Shown piece after piece: positions 22,352 to 31,320 of a DNA stretch of 48,436 nucleotides. The stretch's first letter is position 1, and each line of letters starts with the position of its first letter. The stretch spans positions 1 through 48,436 of the IMG/VR virus record IMGVR_UViG_3300031565_000061, one strand, 5' to 3'. Origin of the DNA: a virus. The notes under the pieces were generated by a model. That model was not told where the DNA came from and made no database searches. It saw only the letters and a program-made list of their open reading frames with translations. The translations under genes were made by a program, and so were the position numbers.

Positions 22352-24630
22352 TGCGCTGACTCCTCATTGACTAACGAAAACAAATCAGGCTGATTCGCTA
22401 CAGCCTCCGCTTTCTGGAGGTTTCCGACCATGACCTCGAAATACTCTGGTTTCAGCTCTATACCCACGAAACCCCGCCCGGCCTTGACAGACTCAAAACC
22501 CTCACTACCGATGCCCGCAAACGGTGATAGTATTGTCTCTCCAGGATTGGAATAGAGCATCACGCACCGCCGGATCGTCGGCAATTGCAAGGGGCAAATA
22601 TGCTTCTCATCATCGGCCTCCCGCGCGTGCTGGTACTGAAGAGTATCCGTCTCCTGAATATCAGTCCAGATCCCATTAGCCCACTGTACCCATAGGTCAT
22701 TGTCCATCTCACCGTTTTCTACCGGAGTCACCGGCACAGCGTTCTCACCGGGTTTCTTGAACAACAGAACATGATCGACAAGCGCCGGGCGACTGTCCGC
22801 TGAGTCCTTACGCAACTGGACAAACAACAGCGCCTTAGAGTGCGTCCGTATGGCCTGGGCCTGCGGGTTTTTGCCGACTAGAATGCGTCCATGGAATACC
22901 CATCCCTCCGCCTCGTGCGCAGCGATCACCGCGCCAGGAAAATCCTTGATGCCGATATACCCATCCTTCTGCGCCAACGCCGGGATGTCTGAGGTGTGAA
23001 CGCAGCACAAGCGCCCCGGCTTGACTACACGCAAAACCTCCCGGATCACAAAAGAATAGTGACACAAGAACTCCTTCCAATCACGCGAATTGCCCAGGTC
23101 GCGGGGGCTATCACTATACGTATAGAGATCAGCAAACGGCGGTGAGTATATGCACAGGTCTACCGAATCATTGTCAAGTTCCGCCAGCCTCTCGCAGGAG
23201 TCGCCCCGCAACGCTTTCCAAGTATTGCCTTTGACAACACATCCTGCCTGATCTTGCACTACAGACGTTCCCATCCCCAATTCCTCCCTCTCATAAAGAT
23301 GCATCTTGCCAATCAAACCTTCCCGTAGCCGCCTGGCCTGGGCATCCTTACGCATCACGTTGCGGTACACATCAGCCTCGATATCCGACATAATCAGGTG
23401 CACGTCTACAGGGTGCTCCTGAAGATACCTCCACTCCCTGCGCACACACTGATAGTATTGTTCCCACGAGTGCGAAAGCCCCAGGAACGCCATCTTGTGG
23501 GCATTCTGGAAGTTCATGCCGAACCCGCCGATAGTAGGTTTGGTCACAAGCACACGAAACTTGCCATCCTGAAAGTCCTCAAAGGAACTGGCCTTGTAGT
23601 CAGGCGAATCACTACCCTTGACTTCTACCGCACCGTCCAGAGCCTCCGTCGCAGCCCGGCCTTCCTCATCCAGCCCCACCCAGACTATCCACTGTTGGCC
23701 GTCTCCGTCAATGATCTCCTGAAGCCGTTCAAGGCGTGGGCCAAGCGTCGCTCTACGAATAGCCGAATGCTCCCTTATACCCCTAGCGCGAGTGAAAAAC
23801 AGCCTATCACCCGGCTCATACTTCGCCTGCTCAAAGTGCTTATGCAGCCTAAGTGCAGGAAGTCTGAAATCCATATCGTCATATCCCAAGTCAGACGGCT
23901 TCCGTATGGCCATAGCCCAAGATGCCAACCAGCGGAAGAAAGGCTCTTCGGCATGGTGCTTCAACCGCCACTCCTGGCCGCCCTTATTGCTCCCCTTCCT
24001 GCGATACGACTTTCCATTGACAAACATAGTATGCTCTTTGTTAGCATTGACGAAGAACATAGCCAGCATCTCAGCACGCGAACACACGCCCAAAAACTCC
24101 GCATGATTGCCCAGCTCTATGAAGTCATTCGGGGCAGGCGTTGCTGTGCAACACAGGCGATAGGGAACAGCCTGACAAGCCTCCGTCAGCTTGCGGCGCG
24201 TCTTGCCTGAGATGCATTTCAATATACTGGATTCGTCCAGCACCACCGCGCCGAATGCCGATACATCAAAGGCGTTCACCATTTCATAGTTCGTTATCCA
24301 GAGCTGACCGTCGCCCACAACCGCATCTTGACTACGAACATAACCTATTTCAAGATCAATCTTGCGAGCTTCTCTTACCGTTTGCCTGGCCACACTGAGC
24401 GGGGCAATAATGAGCGTTTTCTCCCCTAGCAACCTGGCCCATTCCAATTGAATGAAGGTCTTGCCCAGCCCGGTATCAGCGAATACCGCTGCCATGCCCT
24501 TCCGTACTGCCCAGAGCGTAATATCCCGCTGGAAAGCAAACAGCTTAGAATGCACGTCATCGGTAGTAAACTCTTTGCCCCGATCACGCCTAATCATCCT
24601 CTTCGATTTAAGAAATGAATCATAGGTCAC
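22348..24630 (-). CDS. helicase-DNA methylase fusion
   Basis: A 760-residue protein. The N-terminal half is a superfamily 2 helicase: Walker A DTGLGKT (52-58), a DESS box (132-135), a TATP motif (162-165) and, further on, an arginine-rich SF2 end (YYQCVRREWRY). The C-terminal half is a DNA methylase with SPPF (496-499) and the SAM loop LSPFAGIGSEG (701-711). S-P-P-F/Y is typical of N4-cytosine enzymes. Such fusions occur in phages and may methylate while translocating. GTG 24630, overlapping the upstream stop as GTGA, is preferred to an in-frame codon at 24687. Confidence 0.85.
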   Translation of the reverse strand: MTYDSFLKSKRMIRRDRGKEFTTDDVHSKLFAFQRDITLWAVRKGMAAVFADTGLGKTFIQLEWARLLGEKTLIIAPLSVARQTVREARKIDLEIGYVRSQDAVVGDGQLWITNYEMVNAFDVSAFGAVVLDESSILKCISGKTRRKLTEACQAVPYRLCCTATPAPNDFIELGNHAEFLGVCSRAEMLAMFFVNANKEHTMFVNGKSYRRKGSNKGGQEWRLKHHAEEPFFRWLASWAMAIRKPSDLGYDDMDFRLPALRLHKHFEQAKYEPGDRLFFTRARGIREHSAIRRATLGPRLERLQEIIDGDGQQWIVWVGLDEEGRAATEALDGAVEVKGSDSPDYKASSFEDFQDGKFRVLVTKPTIGGFGMNFQNAHKMAFLGLSHSWEQYYQCVRREWRYLQEHPVDVHLIMSDIEADVYRNVMRKDAQARRLREGLIGKMHLYEREELGMGTSVVQDQAGCVVKGNTWKALRGDSCERLAELDNDSVDLCIYSPPFADLYTYSDSPRDLGNSRDWKEFLCHYSFVIREVLRVVKPGRLCCVHTSDIPALAQKDGYIGIKDFPGAVIAAHEAEGWVFHGRILVGKNPQAQAIRTHSKALLFVQLRKDSADSRPALVDHVLLFKKPGENAVPVTPVENGEMDNDLWVQWANGIWTDIQETDTLQYQHAREADDEKHICPLQLPTIRRCVMLYSNPGETILSPFAGIGSEGFESVKAGRGFVGIELKPEYFEVMVGNLQKAEAVANQPDLFSLVNEESAQ

Positions 24631-25436
24631 TTCATTCCCCCCATCGCGTACCAGTGCCCCGGCCTCACCATCGGGAAGATGGACCACAGCAGGTCATCCC
24701 TCTCATTCATCTCAAAATCATATACCCAATCCAGGTTGTCCACGTCATCCCAACGGTCCTGCATGGCAAAGAGGTAACTGGCCGCTCCATGATCCGTACG
24801 GCCCCCGCCAAGGTAGGGCTTACGGTCCGCCAACGGGACTTCACTCAATGAATAACAGGCCACCAACAGGTCCGAACGTGGCGGCCCGATGGCCTCCAGG
24901 AACTCCACCGCACAGCCCAGCTCATGCCGCGACAGGTAGTAGCTCTGAAGCAGGCACATCTCCGGAAAGTCCACCATCCGGTAGGTCCCGCGGAACCCCA
25001 GCCGTGAGGCAATCAGGGCCATAGCCCCATAGCCCCCGCCGAACTCCGTGATGGTCTCCAGATCCCGCAGTTCCTTGAGCGTAGCCTTGTTCCACATCAT
25101 CAGGTGAAACGCCTGATGCACCATATTGGCGTTCGTAGACGGCTCCCCTGACATCCTCGGGGCCTGGCCCACGCCGCTGTCCTCAATGGCCGGAAGCCAA
25201 AGGGTCTCCCAATCAGGCTGCGCCCGCAGGGCCTCCAGCTCAGACCGGATGAAGGGGGTCTCCCCCGCAAACATGGTGGCCGTCACCGTGGGCCAGCTCA
25301 GGAATACCGCGATGGGATCCCGACGCACATGGCGCCGCATCTCCCACCTGTGCCGCTCCCACGTGTACCGGGGCGGGGCCTCGTCACTCATCGGCTCCAG
25401 TGATGCAAAGGCGTCTTTGAGTTGCTGTTCGTTCAT
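24627..25436 (-). CDS. putative sugar O-methyltransferase
   Basis: A protein of about 269 residues with a SAM-binding loop EFGGGYGAMALIASRLG (about 139-155) and MVDFPEMCLLQSYYL shortly after, the pattern of the putative sugar O-methyltransferase family found in polysaccharide clusters. ATG 25436 is coupled to the upstream stop (TGATG); a GTG lies one codon earlier. Its neighbours are glycosyltransferases and methyltransferases. Confidence 0.65.
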   Translation of the reverse strand: MNEQQLKDAFASLEPMSDEAPPRYTWERHRWEMRRHVRRDPIAVFLSWPTVTATMFAGETPFIRSELEALRAQPDWETLWLPAIEDSGVGQAPRMSGEPSTNANMVHQAFHLMMWNKATLKELRDLETITEFGGGYGAMALIASRLGFRGTYRMVDFPEMCLLQSYYLSRHELGCAVEFLEAIGPPRSDLLVACYSLSEVPLADRKPYLGGGRTDHGAASYLFAMQDRWDDVDNLDWVYDFEMNERDDLLWSIFPMVRPGHWYAMGGMK

Positions 25437-25666
25437 CACAGGTCTGCCACTTCCAGACTGTCATAATCTATACCGGGGTGCAAAATCACCACCTTCGGCC
25501 CCACTATCACGGCTTCCTTCCCGGCATCTCGCATAGCCGCTGCAAGTTCCTTCTTTAGGGCCTTCTCGCGCTGGCAGACCCGCAGACGTTGCTCCTGCGC
25601 GGCCAAGTACCGGAGCCCCAACTGCTCCAGCGTTTCCTCTCTTGCTTCCTCTTTGTCTTCGGGCAT
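25436..25666 (-). CDS. small coiled-coil protein
   Basis: A 76-residue, charged, helical protein (LEQLGLRYLAAQEQRLRVCQREKALKKEL is split here as two helices of about 14 residues each). ATG 25666 follows GAGGTATG. The end (VIVGPKVVILHPG) is a short beta hairpin. No family is recognised. Confidence 0.55.
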   Translation of the reverse strand: MPEDKEEAREETLEQLGLRYLAAQEQRLRVCQREKALKKELAAAMRDAGKEAVIVGPKVVILHPGIDYDSLEVADL

Positions 25667-25669
25667 TGG

Positions 25670-25876
25670 TCATACCTCCCTGCCAAAGTGCTTCTTATAG
25701 TCCTCCAGGACCTCCAGATACTTGGCCCAAGACTCATCATCAAATCCGGCCTCCCTGCTCTTCTCGAAGAATGCCACGGCTCTGGCCCAAAGGTGCTTCG
25801 CTTCCTTGCAGATATGTTGTGGGAAGATGCACCCGCACGGCGCGACTATACCCAAGTCCACAGCGATGTCTCTCAT
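25670..25876 (-). CDS. hypothetical protein
   Basis: A 68-residue protein starting at ATG 25876 behind AAAGGGGG. It has three cysteines near the N-terminus (PCGCIFPQHIC) that could bind a metal, and a helical acidic C-terminal half. No family is recognised. Confidence 0.55.
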   Translation of the reverse strand: MRDIAVDLGIVAPCGCIFPQHICKEAKHLWARAVAFFEKSREAGFDDESWAKYLEVLEDYKKHFGREV

Positions 25877-25885
25877 AATCCCCCT

Positions 25886-27064
25886 TTACACCCTGAACGC
25901 CACGATGTCCCCCACGTGAAGGACCATCTCGTACTTGTCCATCAGCATCTCATCCACCACAGGCTTCACCGCCGGAGTGCACCCTTTCGCATAGTCGTCG
26001 CAGGCCACGATACCCCCCGGCTTGATTCGGGGCAGCCAGGCCTCCAGGTCCGCCACCACGTCAGAGCGGGCATGGGAACCGTCCATGAAAACCATATCCA
26101 CCGCACGCGGCCAATACTGCCCGACCTCCTGAGACCGCCCCAGCACCCGCACGCACCGCGCCGGGTCCACGCCCGACCGCGCCAGGTTCTCCCGCTCCTC
26201 AAGGCAAGGCTTGATGTCAATGCTGAACACAAACAGGTCCTCACGGGCCTCCAGGAGCGCCAAGGCCGATGTGCCGAAGCAGGCCCCGATGTTCACCACC
26301 ACCGGGTCCGCCGGGAGCAGCCCCGCCAGGTGCTGCAACGTAAGCACGTCCTCCACCTCGTGGTGATATTCCTCACCTGTAAGGTCGGTCGCTTCCAGCA
26401 TCATTGCCGAATTATCTCCATGGTGTATCTGCCAGTTCATACACACCCTTGGCCCAAGCTGCTCGTTGATTTCGTGTGCTACCCTCTGTGGCGGTCTCCG
26501 GGTATGCAACACTTTCACCTTGCCCCAAACATAGCCCACGCCCCGCCAGTTGTATTCCGCGGGCAAGGTAGCAATACGCAGAACAGAATGATACAGGGCC
26601 TCCCGGAAGGCCGGTTGGTCATTGTGAACGCTTTTGGTCTCCTCCAACCCCTCATAACGTCGTCCGAACCGCTGCTCCCAGTCGTCCACAAGGCTCAGTA
26701 ACAGGCCATTCTTGCGAAAGGCTACCACGCCACAGTTATGCTCTGGAAACGCCGCAGGGACAGCTACAGGATGTCCCTCACGCCATGGCGCAAGGGTCGC
26801 CGCCAGGTCAAACCGGTCCAACAGGTCAAACAGCTCTGGTACAGGTTCCGCCAGCCATACGTCCGCATCCAGAGCCAAGGTCCGCTCAAAAGGTGATTGC
26901 CGCCAGGCCTCCATCCGCGAGAGCATCACCGGCCCCGGCGAGCGTTCGGTCCAGATGGCGCAGGCCATACCCGGCCACACATCCCGCACGCGAGCTACAG
27001 CCTTCTGCGCCCGCATCAGATATTCGTCACCTATTGCAAAGTAGAGAATGCCCCGCGGCTCCAT
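25886..27064 (-). CDS. glycosyltransferase-methyltransferase fusion
   Basis: A 392-residue two-domain protein. The N-terminal domain has LALDADVWL (63-71), a DxD motif, and LPAEYNWRG, as in nucleotide-diphospho-sugar transferases. The C-terminal domain has VVVNIGACFGTSALAL (255-270) and an FSIDI acidic strand, as in class I methyltransferases. The latter is closely similar to the free methyltransferase at 29029-29568 (shared VRVLGRSQ-like block). ATG 27064 follows AAGGAAGG and is the first gene after box promoter C. The domain order is the reverse of the gene at 21086-22351. Confidence 0.75.
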   Translation of the reverse strand: MEPRGILYFAIGDEYLMRAQKAVARVRDVWPGMACAIWTERSPGPVMLSRMEAWRQSPFERTLALDADVWLAEPVPELFDLLDRFDLAATLAPWREGHPVAVPAAFPEHNCGVVAFRKNGLLLSLVDDWEQRFGRRYEGLEETKSVHNDQPAFREALYHSVLRIATLPAEYNWRGVGYVWGKVKVLHTRRPPQRVAHEINEQLGPRVCMNWQIHHGDNSAMMLEATDLTGEEYHHEVEDVLTLQHLAGLLPADPVVVNIGACFGTSALALLEAREDLFVFSIDIKPCLEERENLARSGVDPARCVRVLGRSQEVGQYWPRAVDMVFMDGSHARSDVVADLEAWLPRIKPGGIVACDDYAKGCTPAVKPVVDEMLMDKYEMVLHVGDIVAFRV

Positions 27065-27083
27065 TAACCTTCCTTCTGCACAA

Positions 27084-27117
27084 ATGATACCACGCCGCTT
27101 CCTTTTGCCAGCAAAAG
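27084..27117 (-). promoter_or_regulatory. box-type phage promoter (site C)
   Basis: The 16-bp box CTTTTGCTGGCAAAAG (27102-27117), a perfect palindrome apart from its centre, 12 bp, then TATCAT (27084-27089). It starts three bases after the stop of the radical SAM gene and reads into the fusion gene at 27064. No 14-bp upstream box is seen. Confidence 0.65.
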
Positions 27118-27119
27118 AT

Positions 27120-27869
27120 TCACCTTGGTGTGATAGCGAACGTGCAGCGGCGGCACAAATCCAATACCGTCCGGTCCCCCTCGCTCAGGGCCGCATAGAT
27201 GCGATGCGGCTCCTCAGCCTGTAACAGTTCCTCCAGGCTATGCTCCTTGAGGCTCCCGAAGGATACTGTGCGTTTCCAGTCCATACAACACAGGCCCCAC
27301 TCCGCGTCCCTGGTGACGATGATAGCACTCAAGGGGGCATAACAATTGCCGCCCTGGTCCTTCTGGTACTCCCGGTCATAGATGCACAACCTGTCATCCA
27401 GCCCCCACGTCTGAACATTGCTCTCTGAAAAGATGGGTATGATCTCACGTTTCATCCATTCCCATGTGATCGTGCGGTCCTCCTGGCTGCCATAGAGCGT
27501 CACCCACAGACCCGACAACCCGGCCTCCTCCAGCTCCAGCGCCAGTTGCCGCGACAGGAAAACCCCGTTGGTCAAGATTATGATCCTGGCCTCCGGGCAC
27601 CGCTTCCTAGCATAGCGGACGAACTCGAACAGGCGTGGGTCAACTAGCGACTCATTGTACTGATGAAAGCTAATCGTGCTCACGTACCCATGCTCTCCCA
27701 GGGTATCCAGTACCTTCCGCACAACGTCGCCAGATAGGTGCTTTGTCTCCCTCAACCGAAAGGGTGAGGCCACTTCCAAGTTCAAGGGACACTCCTTGTG
27801 CAGCCATGCGTAAGGGCAAGTGTTGGAAAGCTCAAACGCTACGCAGTGAGTATGAGCGAAAAGGGTCAT
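27120..27869 (-). CDS. SPASM-type radical SAM protein, atypical N-terminal cysteines
   Basis: A 249-residue protein. The C-terminal region, WGLCCMDWKRTVSFGSL, then SLEELL and LDLCRRCTF, is a SPASM-type iron-sulfur tail. The ILTNGVF and LWVTLYGSQE blocks are typical radical SAM barrel strands. The expected C-x3-C-x2-C cluster after the E-L-S-N-T phrase is missing: C18 is followed by C27, preceded by C9, giving C-x8-C-x8-C. Either the cluster is bound unusually or activity has changed. ATG 27869 overlaps the preceding stop (GGAGGGGTGAG ribosome site). Confidence 0.7.
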   Translation of the reverse strand: MTLFAHTHCVAFELSNTCPYAWLHKECPLNLEVASPFRLRETKHLSGDVVRKVLDTLGEHGYVSTISFHQYNESLVDPRLFEFVRYARKRCPEARIIILTNGVFLSRQLALELEEAGLSGLWVTLYGSQEDRTITWEWMKREIIPIFSESNVQTWGLDDRLCIYDREYQKDQGGNCYAPLSAIIVTRDAEWGLCCMDWKRTVSFGSLKEHSLEELLQAEEPHRIYAALSEGDRTVLDLCRRCTFAITPR

Positions 27870-27870
27870 C

Positions 27871-28395
27871 TCACCCCTCCGTTGGCCTGAACCACACGCC
27901 CGTAGCCATGATCTCACTAGCCCGGTTGAACAACGCCCGGCTCCAGCCATCCAATAACCGCAGAGCAGGTTGATACTGCGACCTGGGGTAGTCATCCACC
28001 ACCATCATCCCACCGGGCCTCACCAACTTCACCATAGCGTTCCTGATGCACCCTGCACGATTGCGCCCGTCCACGCAAATCAGGTGAAAGTGCTCATCAG
28101 GATAACTCAGGATGGCATCGGCATAGTCCGCATACTCCGACGCGCCCTGTTCCTTTGGTATGTGGAACAGCTTCACGTTCCCCAGGCCATACTCCCGCAA
28201 CCGCTGCGCCGCCGTCGCGTGCCACTCCACATCATGCTCGACACTGACTACGCTCCCGCACCGTGCGCCCAGCCAGATGGTGCTCCAGCCGCTACCCCAC
28301 TCGAAGGCGCGGAAGTGTGGTTCAATCCGCGGGTTCAGGAAATCTATCGCCCAACCCTGATATGCAGGGCCGGTAGTCATGGGGTCAAAGGGCAC
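27871..28395 (-). CDS. class I SAM methyltransferase
   Basis: A 174-residue single-domain enzyme with FEWGSGWSTIWLG (about 31-43) as the SAM loop, VVSVEHD as the acidic strand, and a late VVDDYPRS block, as in Methyltransf_24-type enzymes that act on small molecules or sugars. GTG 28395 follows AGGAG. The radical SAM gene overlaps its end. Confidence 0.7.
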   Translation of the reverse strand: MPFDPMTTGPAYQGWAIDFLNPRIEPHFRAFEWGSGWSTIWLGARCGSVVSVEHDVEWHATAAQRLREYGLGNVKLFHIPKEQGASEYADYADAILSYPDEHFHLICVDGRNRAGCIRNAMVKLVRPGGMMVVDDYPRSQYQPALRLLDGWSRALFNRASEIMATGVWFRPTEG

Positions 28396-28403
28396 AATTT
28401 CTC

Positions 28404-28799
28404 CTAAATCCCAGGAATCTCATCAAATGAGCCAAGGCCCATAAGTTTGGCATACTCGGTCTTGCCCTCTTCCGTCAACTTTCCCCTTAGCGGAGTATGG
28501 CCACCACCCTGACGATTAGCTTCCGTATACCGATCAATTTCAATAAGACTAGCCAAACACGCAGGGGCATCTAGCAACTCATACTGCGGTAACTCCCCTG
28601 GAGGAAAGTCTAGCCGAAGATAGTTTCCCTGTTCAGTTTTCTTCACCTCAGAAACAATGTCGTGGTAGAGATGACGCATATCCCGAAGGATCGCCAGCGT
28701 TTGACTCGATGCCCGATTCCATAGATACCGCTGCGCGTCTACGTAGATCACAATTGTCGGAGGTCCCCACTTATCCGCATCCCATTCTCTCTGTGTCAT
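28404..28799 (-). CDS. hypothetical protein
   Basis: A 131-residue protein starting at ATG 28799, an ATGA overlap with the preceding stop. The middle (RHLYHDIVSEVKKTEQ) is helical and is followed by YLRLDFPPGELPQYELL. It has no recognisable family. Less GC-rich than its neighbours. Confidence 0.6.
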   Translation of the reverse strand: MTQREWDADKWGPPTIVIYVDAQRYLWNRASSQTLAILRDMRHLYHDIVSEVKKTEQGNYLRLDFPPGELPQYELLDAPACLASLIEIDRYTEANRQGGGHTPLRGKLTEEGKTEYAKLMGLGSFDEIPGI

Positions 28800-29032
28800 C
28801 TTGCCCTCTTCTCCACCACGCGGTAACAACGCGCCCCAGTCCCATCAGGCCCACGGCCTCTCTTGAACACCAGGAACCCCCAGCGGTACTCGCACTCCAC
28901 GATGAAGCCCTCGCTGTCCTTGCCCAAGCTCCGGGTACGCAACGCACGGCCCCACCGCTTCAATACATCATCCGCCGAGGTGCCAATAGGAATCCGAGGC
29001 GCCTTCCGCCTCCCAAATGCAAACCCTCTCAC
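28796..29032 (-). CDS. small basic protein
   Basis: A 78-residue basic protein starting at GTG 29032 (GTGA overlap). It starts with an arginine-rich segment (FGRRKAPR) and has a beta-rich end. No family is recognised. Confidence 0.55.
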   Translation of the reverse strand: MRGFAFGRRKAPRIPIGTSADDVLKRWGRALRTRSLGKDSEGFIVECEYRWGFLVFKRGRGPDGTGARCYRVVEKRAR

Positions 29033-29568
29033 GACATCCTCTGAAACGCAATCAGCCTGTCCACCTGGCCGGTCAGTTCAAACTCAGCAGGCAGGTTCTC
29101 ATTCACCGCCTCGTACGCTTCACTGGGGTTGTTAGCGGGACGGGGCGGCTCGATGTAGTCGTGAAAGGCCAAAGTGCCGCCCACCTTGACCTTCCAGGGC
29201 CAAACCTCGATATCACCCTTCACCGACTTGTAATCATGCCCGCCGTCCACAAGCACCATATCGGCCTCGCAGGGGAACTCTTTGCCGATGTCCTGACTAC
29301 GGCCCAGGAGCCGTATCACGCGGGCCGTATCCAGACCCGCAGCCTCCAGGTTGGCGCGTTCCTGCGGGCACTCGCCGATGTCCACAGAGAAAATGAAGGC
29401 ATCCCTACGGGCCTCCAGCATGGCCACGGTAGACACGCCGTCCGCAGCCCCAATGTTGACGATGATCGGTTCCGCAGGGAGCTTCTTAACCAATGAGACC
29501 AAGAAATTGATCTCGCCGTAGCTCATCGGCTCGTTCCCGTCCGAGAGGTCAAACGCAGTTATGGTCAT
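29029..29568 (-). CDS. class I SAM methyltransferase (Methyltransf_24-like)
   Basis: A 179-residue enzyme with IIVNIGAADGVSTVAMLEA (35-53) and FSVDIGECPQERANLE. These blocks and RVIRLLGRSQDIG closely match the C-terminal domain of the fusion at 25886-27064, so the two are recent paralogues. VLVDGGHDYKSV is the typical acceptor-side motif. ATG 29568 overlaps the upstream stop. Confidence 0.75.
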   Translation of the reverse strand: MTITAFDLSDGNEPMSYGEINFLVSLVKKLPAEPIIVNIGAADGVSTVAMLEARRDAFIFSVDIGECPQERANLEAAGLDTARVIRLLGRSQDIGKEFPCEADMVLVDGGHDYKSVKGDIEVWPWKVKVGGTLAFHDYIEPPRPANNPSEAYEAVNENLPAEFELTGQVDRLIAFQRMS

Positions 29569-29768
29569 GGGGCCTCCACCCGTTCAGATTGCTTAACAAA
29601 GGCTCGTCTAAAAATCCCTACTGGATATAGCTTAAACATATCATTAAGATATCGGGGGTCCTGATATATCTGAACCAATTCCCAGCCTTCTTTATCCAGT
29701 GAATCCAACCAATCAGAAATGTCTGGCTTGTCAGGTAAGCCAACGCGCTTATACTCCCACGTTCTCAT
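29565..29768 (-). CDS. DUF4177-like small protein
   Basis: A 67-residue protein with WEYKRVGL at the start and DKEGWELVQIY in the middle, the pattern of DUF4177 proteins (W-E-Y-K, then L-N-x-x-G-x-E-G-W-E-L-V). Their function is not known. ATG 29768 follows AGGGGAAAGG. Less GC-rich than its neighbours. Confidence 0.65.
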   Translation of the reverse strand: MRTWEYKRVGLPDKPDISDWLDSLDKEGWELVQIYQDPRYLNDMFKLYPVGIFRRAFVKQSERVEAP

Positions 29769-29779
29769 ATCCTTTCCCC

Positions 29780-30607
29780 TTATCTTGATACCCCCGCCGT
29801 CATCATGGTCGTGTACTCCTTCCTTGTAGCAACCACGACAATCCGGCTACCGTCGGCACGCAACCCATACTCTAGGTCTGTAAACCCCACGTCAATCAAC
29901 ATCGCAACCAGCGTTTCCGCCGTAGGCAGGAACCATCGATAGCCTGGCGCGGTAGGGCCACAATAGGTCAGGAGCTTGCCGCCACCCTGATGAACCGCGG
30001 TCTCCAGCAGCAGCGTGCCGCCGTCCACCAACTTCTCAAATATGATGCGCAGAGCACGCACCGGATCAGTGACGTGATACAGGACGCCCGCACACAGGAT
30101 CATATCATAAGGCTCAGCGAAGCGGCCCTCATCATAAATAGAATTAGGGATGACAACAAGGCCCTGCACCTGGAAAACGTGGCCCAAGTATGAAACCACA
30201 TCGGCATATTGCACTGCCTCCTCAATGGCCGTCACCGTGCACCCCATCGCTGCCAGTAGGAGCGACGTGCCACCCGTCCAGCAGCCCACATCTAGCACAT
30301 GGCCCTTGAACTCCGCGCCCATCTCCAGGAAGGCCTCAATGACCCGGATGTGCCGGTCTCCCATCTGGCCCTTCATCTGAAAGGCCCCGAAGTCATGATC
30401 GTGGCCCCAGGTGAATACGTTATCAAACGGCCTCTGCTTGGGGTCATCGCCGTATACCGTACCCGGCAGGGACTCAATGTGCCGCTGAAACTGAGCCGCC
30501 GCAGTGCCGTAGAAGGTGCCAAACCAGCCAGGATCCAGGTGCTCCCCAGGATCCAGGTGCTCCACCGTGTATCGTCTCATCAATGCTCTCAGGTCTTGCT
30601 CTTCCAT
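29780..30607 (-). CDS. class I SAM methyltransferase
   Basis: A 275-residue enzyme with VLDVGCWTGGTSLLL (about 103-117), the SAM loop, and DMILCAGVLYHVTDPVRALR, the acidic block of small-molecule methyltransferases. ATG 30607 (behind GGGAG) is preferred over an upstream codon at 30649. Near the N-terminus, EHLDPG is repeated twice in tandem, from an 18-bp direct repeat at about 30525-30560. It overlaps the sulfotransferase gene by 19 bases. Confidence 0.75.
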   Translation of the reverse strand: MEEQDLRALMRRYTVEHLDPGEHLDPGWFGTFYGTAAAQFQRHIESLPGTVYGDDPKQRPFDNVFTWGHDHDFGAFQMKGQMGDRHIRVIEAFLEMGAEFKGHVLDVGCWTGGTSLLLAAMGCTVTAIEEAVQYADVVSYLGHVFQVQGLVVIPNSIYDEGRFAEPYDMILCAGVLYHVTDPVRALRIIFEKLVDGGTLLLETAVHQGGGKLLTYCGPTAPGYRWFLPTAETLVAMLIDVGFTDLEYGLRADGSRIVVVATRKEYTTMMTAGVSR

Positions 30608-31320
30608 CGCTCCCATACCCCCATAGCCGGGGCCAGTGCCCGGACCCATTTCTCATTCAGGTCCATAACCCTCTGCCCCGGCGCATCCGCGTTCACCGTT
30701 TCACTCTCATTGGCAACCGTATCCCCAAACCTGTGCCCTGTAGGTTGCAGCTCCAAAGGCCCCTCAATCTGGAAGGGGAGCCTCGTATTCAGATACCCCA
30801 GCGGGTCCACCACGAAGTCCTCCAGGATCACCAGCACAGCCTTTGGGTGCTGCGCCAGTTCGCCCAACCGCAGATAGTCCTTGCTGGTATCCCTGGGCCT
30901 CAGGTGTTGCCAGCCCAAGGCCCGCTGTGAGGCCAAGGCCAGCCTCGGGTCCCTCAGCACCACCACGAAGAAGTCCACCAACGGAACGTGCGCCGCCAAC
31001 AGCGGCTCGCAGGTATGACGGAAGTATTGCCAGGTCTCCTTGTAGCCCCCAACGTGAAACGGCCCCCGGTTTAGAATCGGTATCACGTTGACCTGCATGA
31101 TGAGCTGATAATCATCCACAGGCCTGCGCCACTGTTCTACCTTCCCGTAAGTCTGCGCGTCCGCCTCGCCTTTCTCGGCCTCGTGGAGCCAGTGCGGTTC
31201 CCCAAGGCAGAACCCATCCTCTAGGGAGTTGAACACGCTGGCTACGATGGTCGTACCAGACCGGGGCGGGCCGATGATGAAGAATAGGCGCTTATCACTA
31301 TCCAGTAAAGTCGTCTGCAT
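30589..31320 (-). CDS. sulfotransferase
   Basis: A 243-residue protein with FFIIGPPRSGTTIVASVFN (13-31), the 5'-phosphosulfate loop of sulfotransferases, and VVVLRDPRLALASQ, the 3'-phosphate motif. It would use PAPS to sulfate a sugar or other acceptor. A typical member of the Sulfotransfer family found in polysaccharide clusters. ATG 31320 overlaps the preceding gene. Confidence 0.8.
   Translation of the reverse strand: MQTTLLDSDKRLFFIIGPPRSGTTIVASVFNSLEDGFCLGEPHWLHEAEKGEADAQTYGKVEQWRRPVDDYQLIMQVNVIPILNRGPFHVGGYKETWQYFRHTCEPLLAAHVPLVDFFVVVLRDPRLALASQRALGWQHLRPRDTSKDYLRLGELAQHPKAVLVILEDFVVDPLGYLNTRLPFQIEGPLELQPTGHRFGDTVANESETVNADAPGQRVMDLNEKWVRALAPAMGVWERWKSKT

Noticed and set aside
25589-26701. 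Long open plus-strand frame (370 codons)
   Set aside because: Antisense to the glycosyltransferase-methyltransferase fusion and its neighbours, with no initiation signal or recognisable motif.
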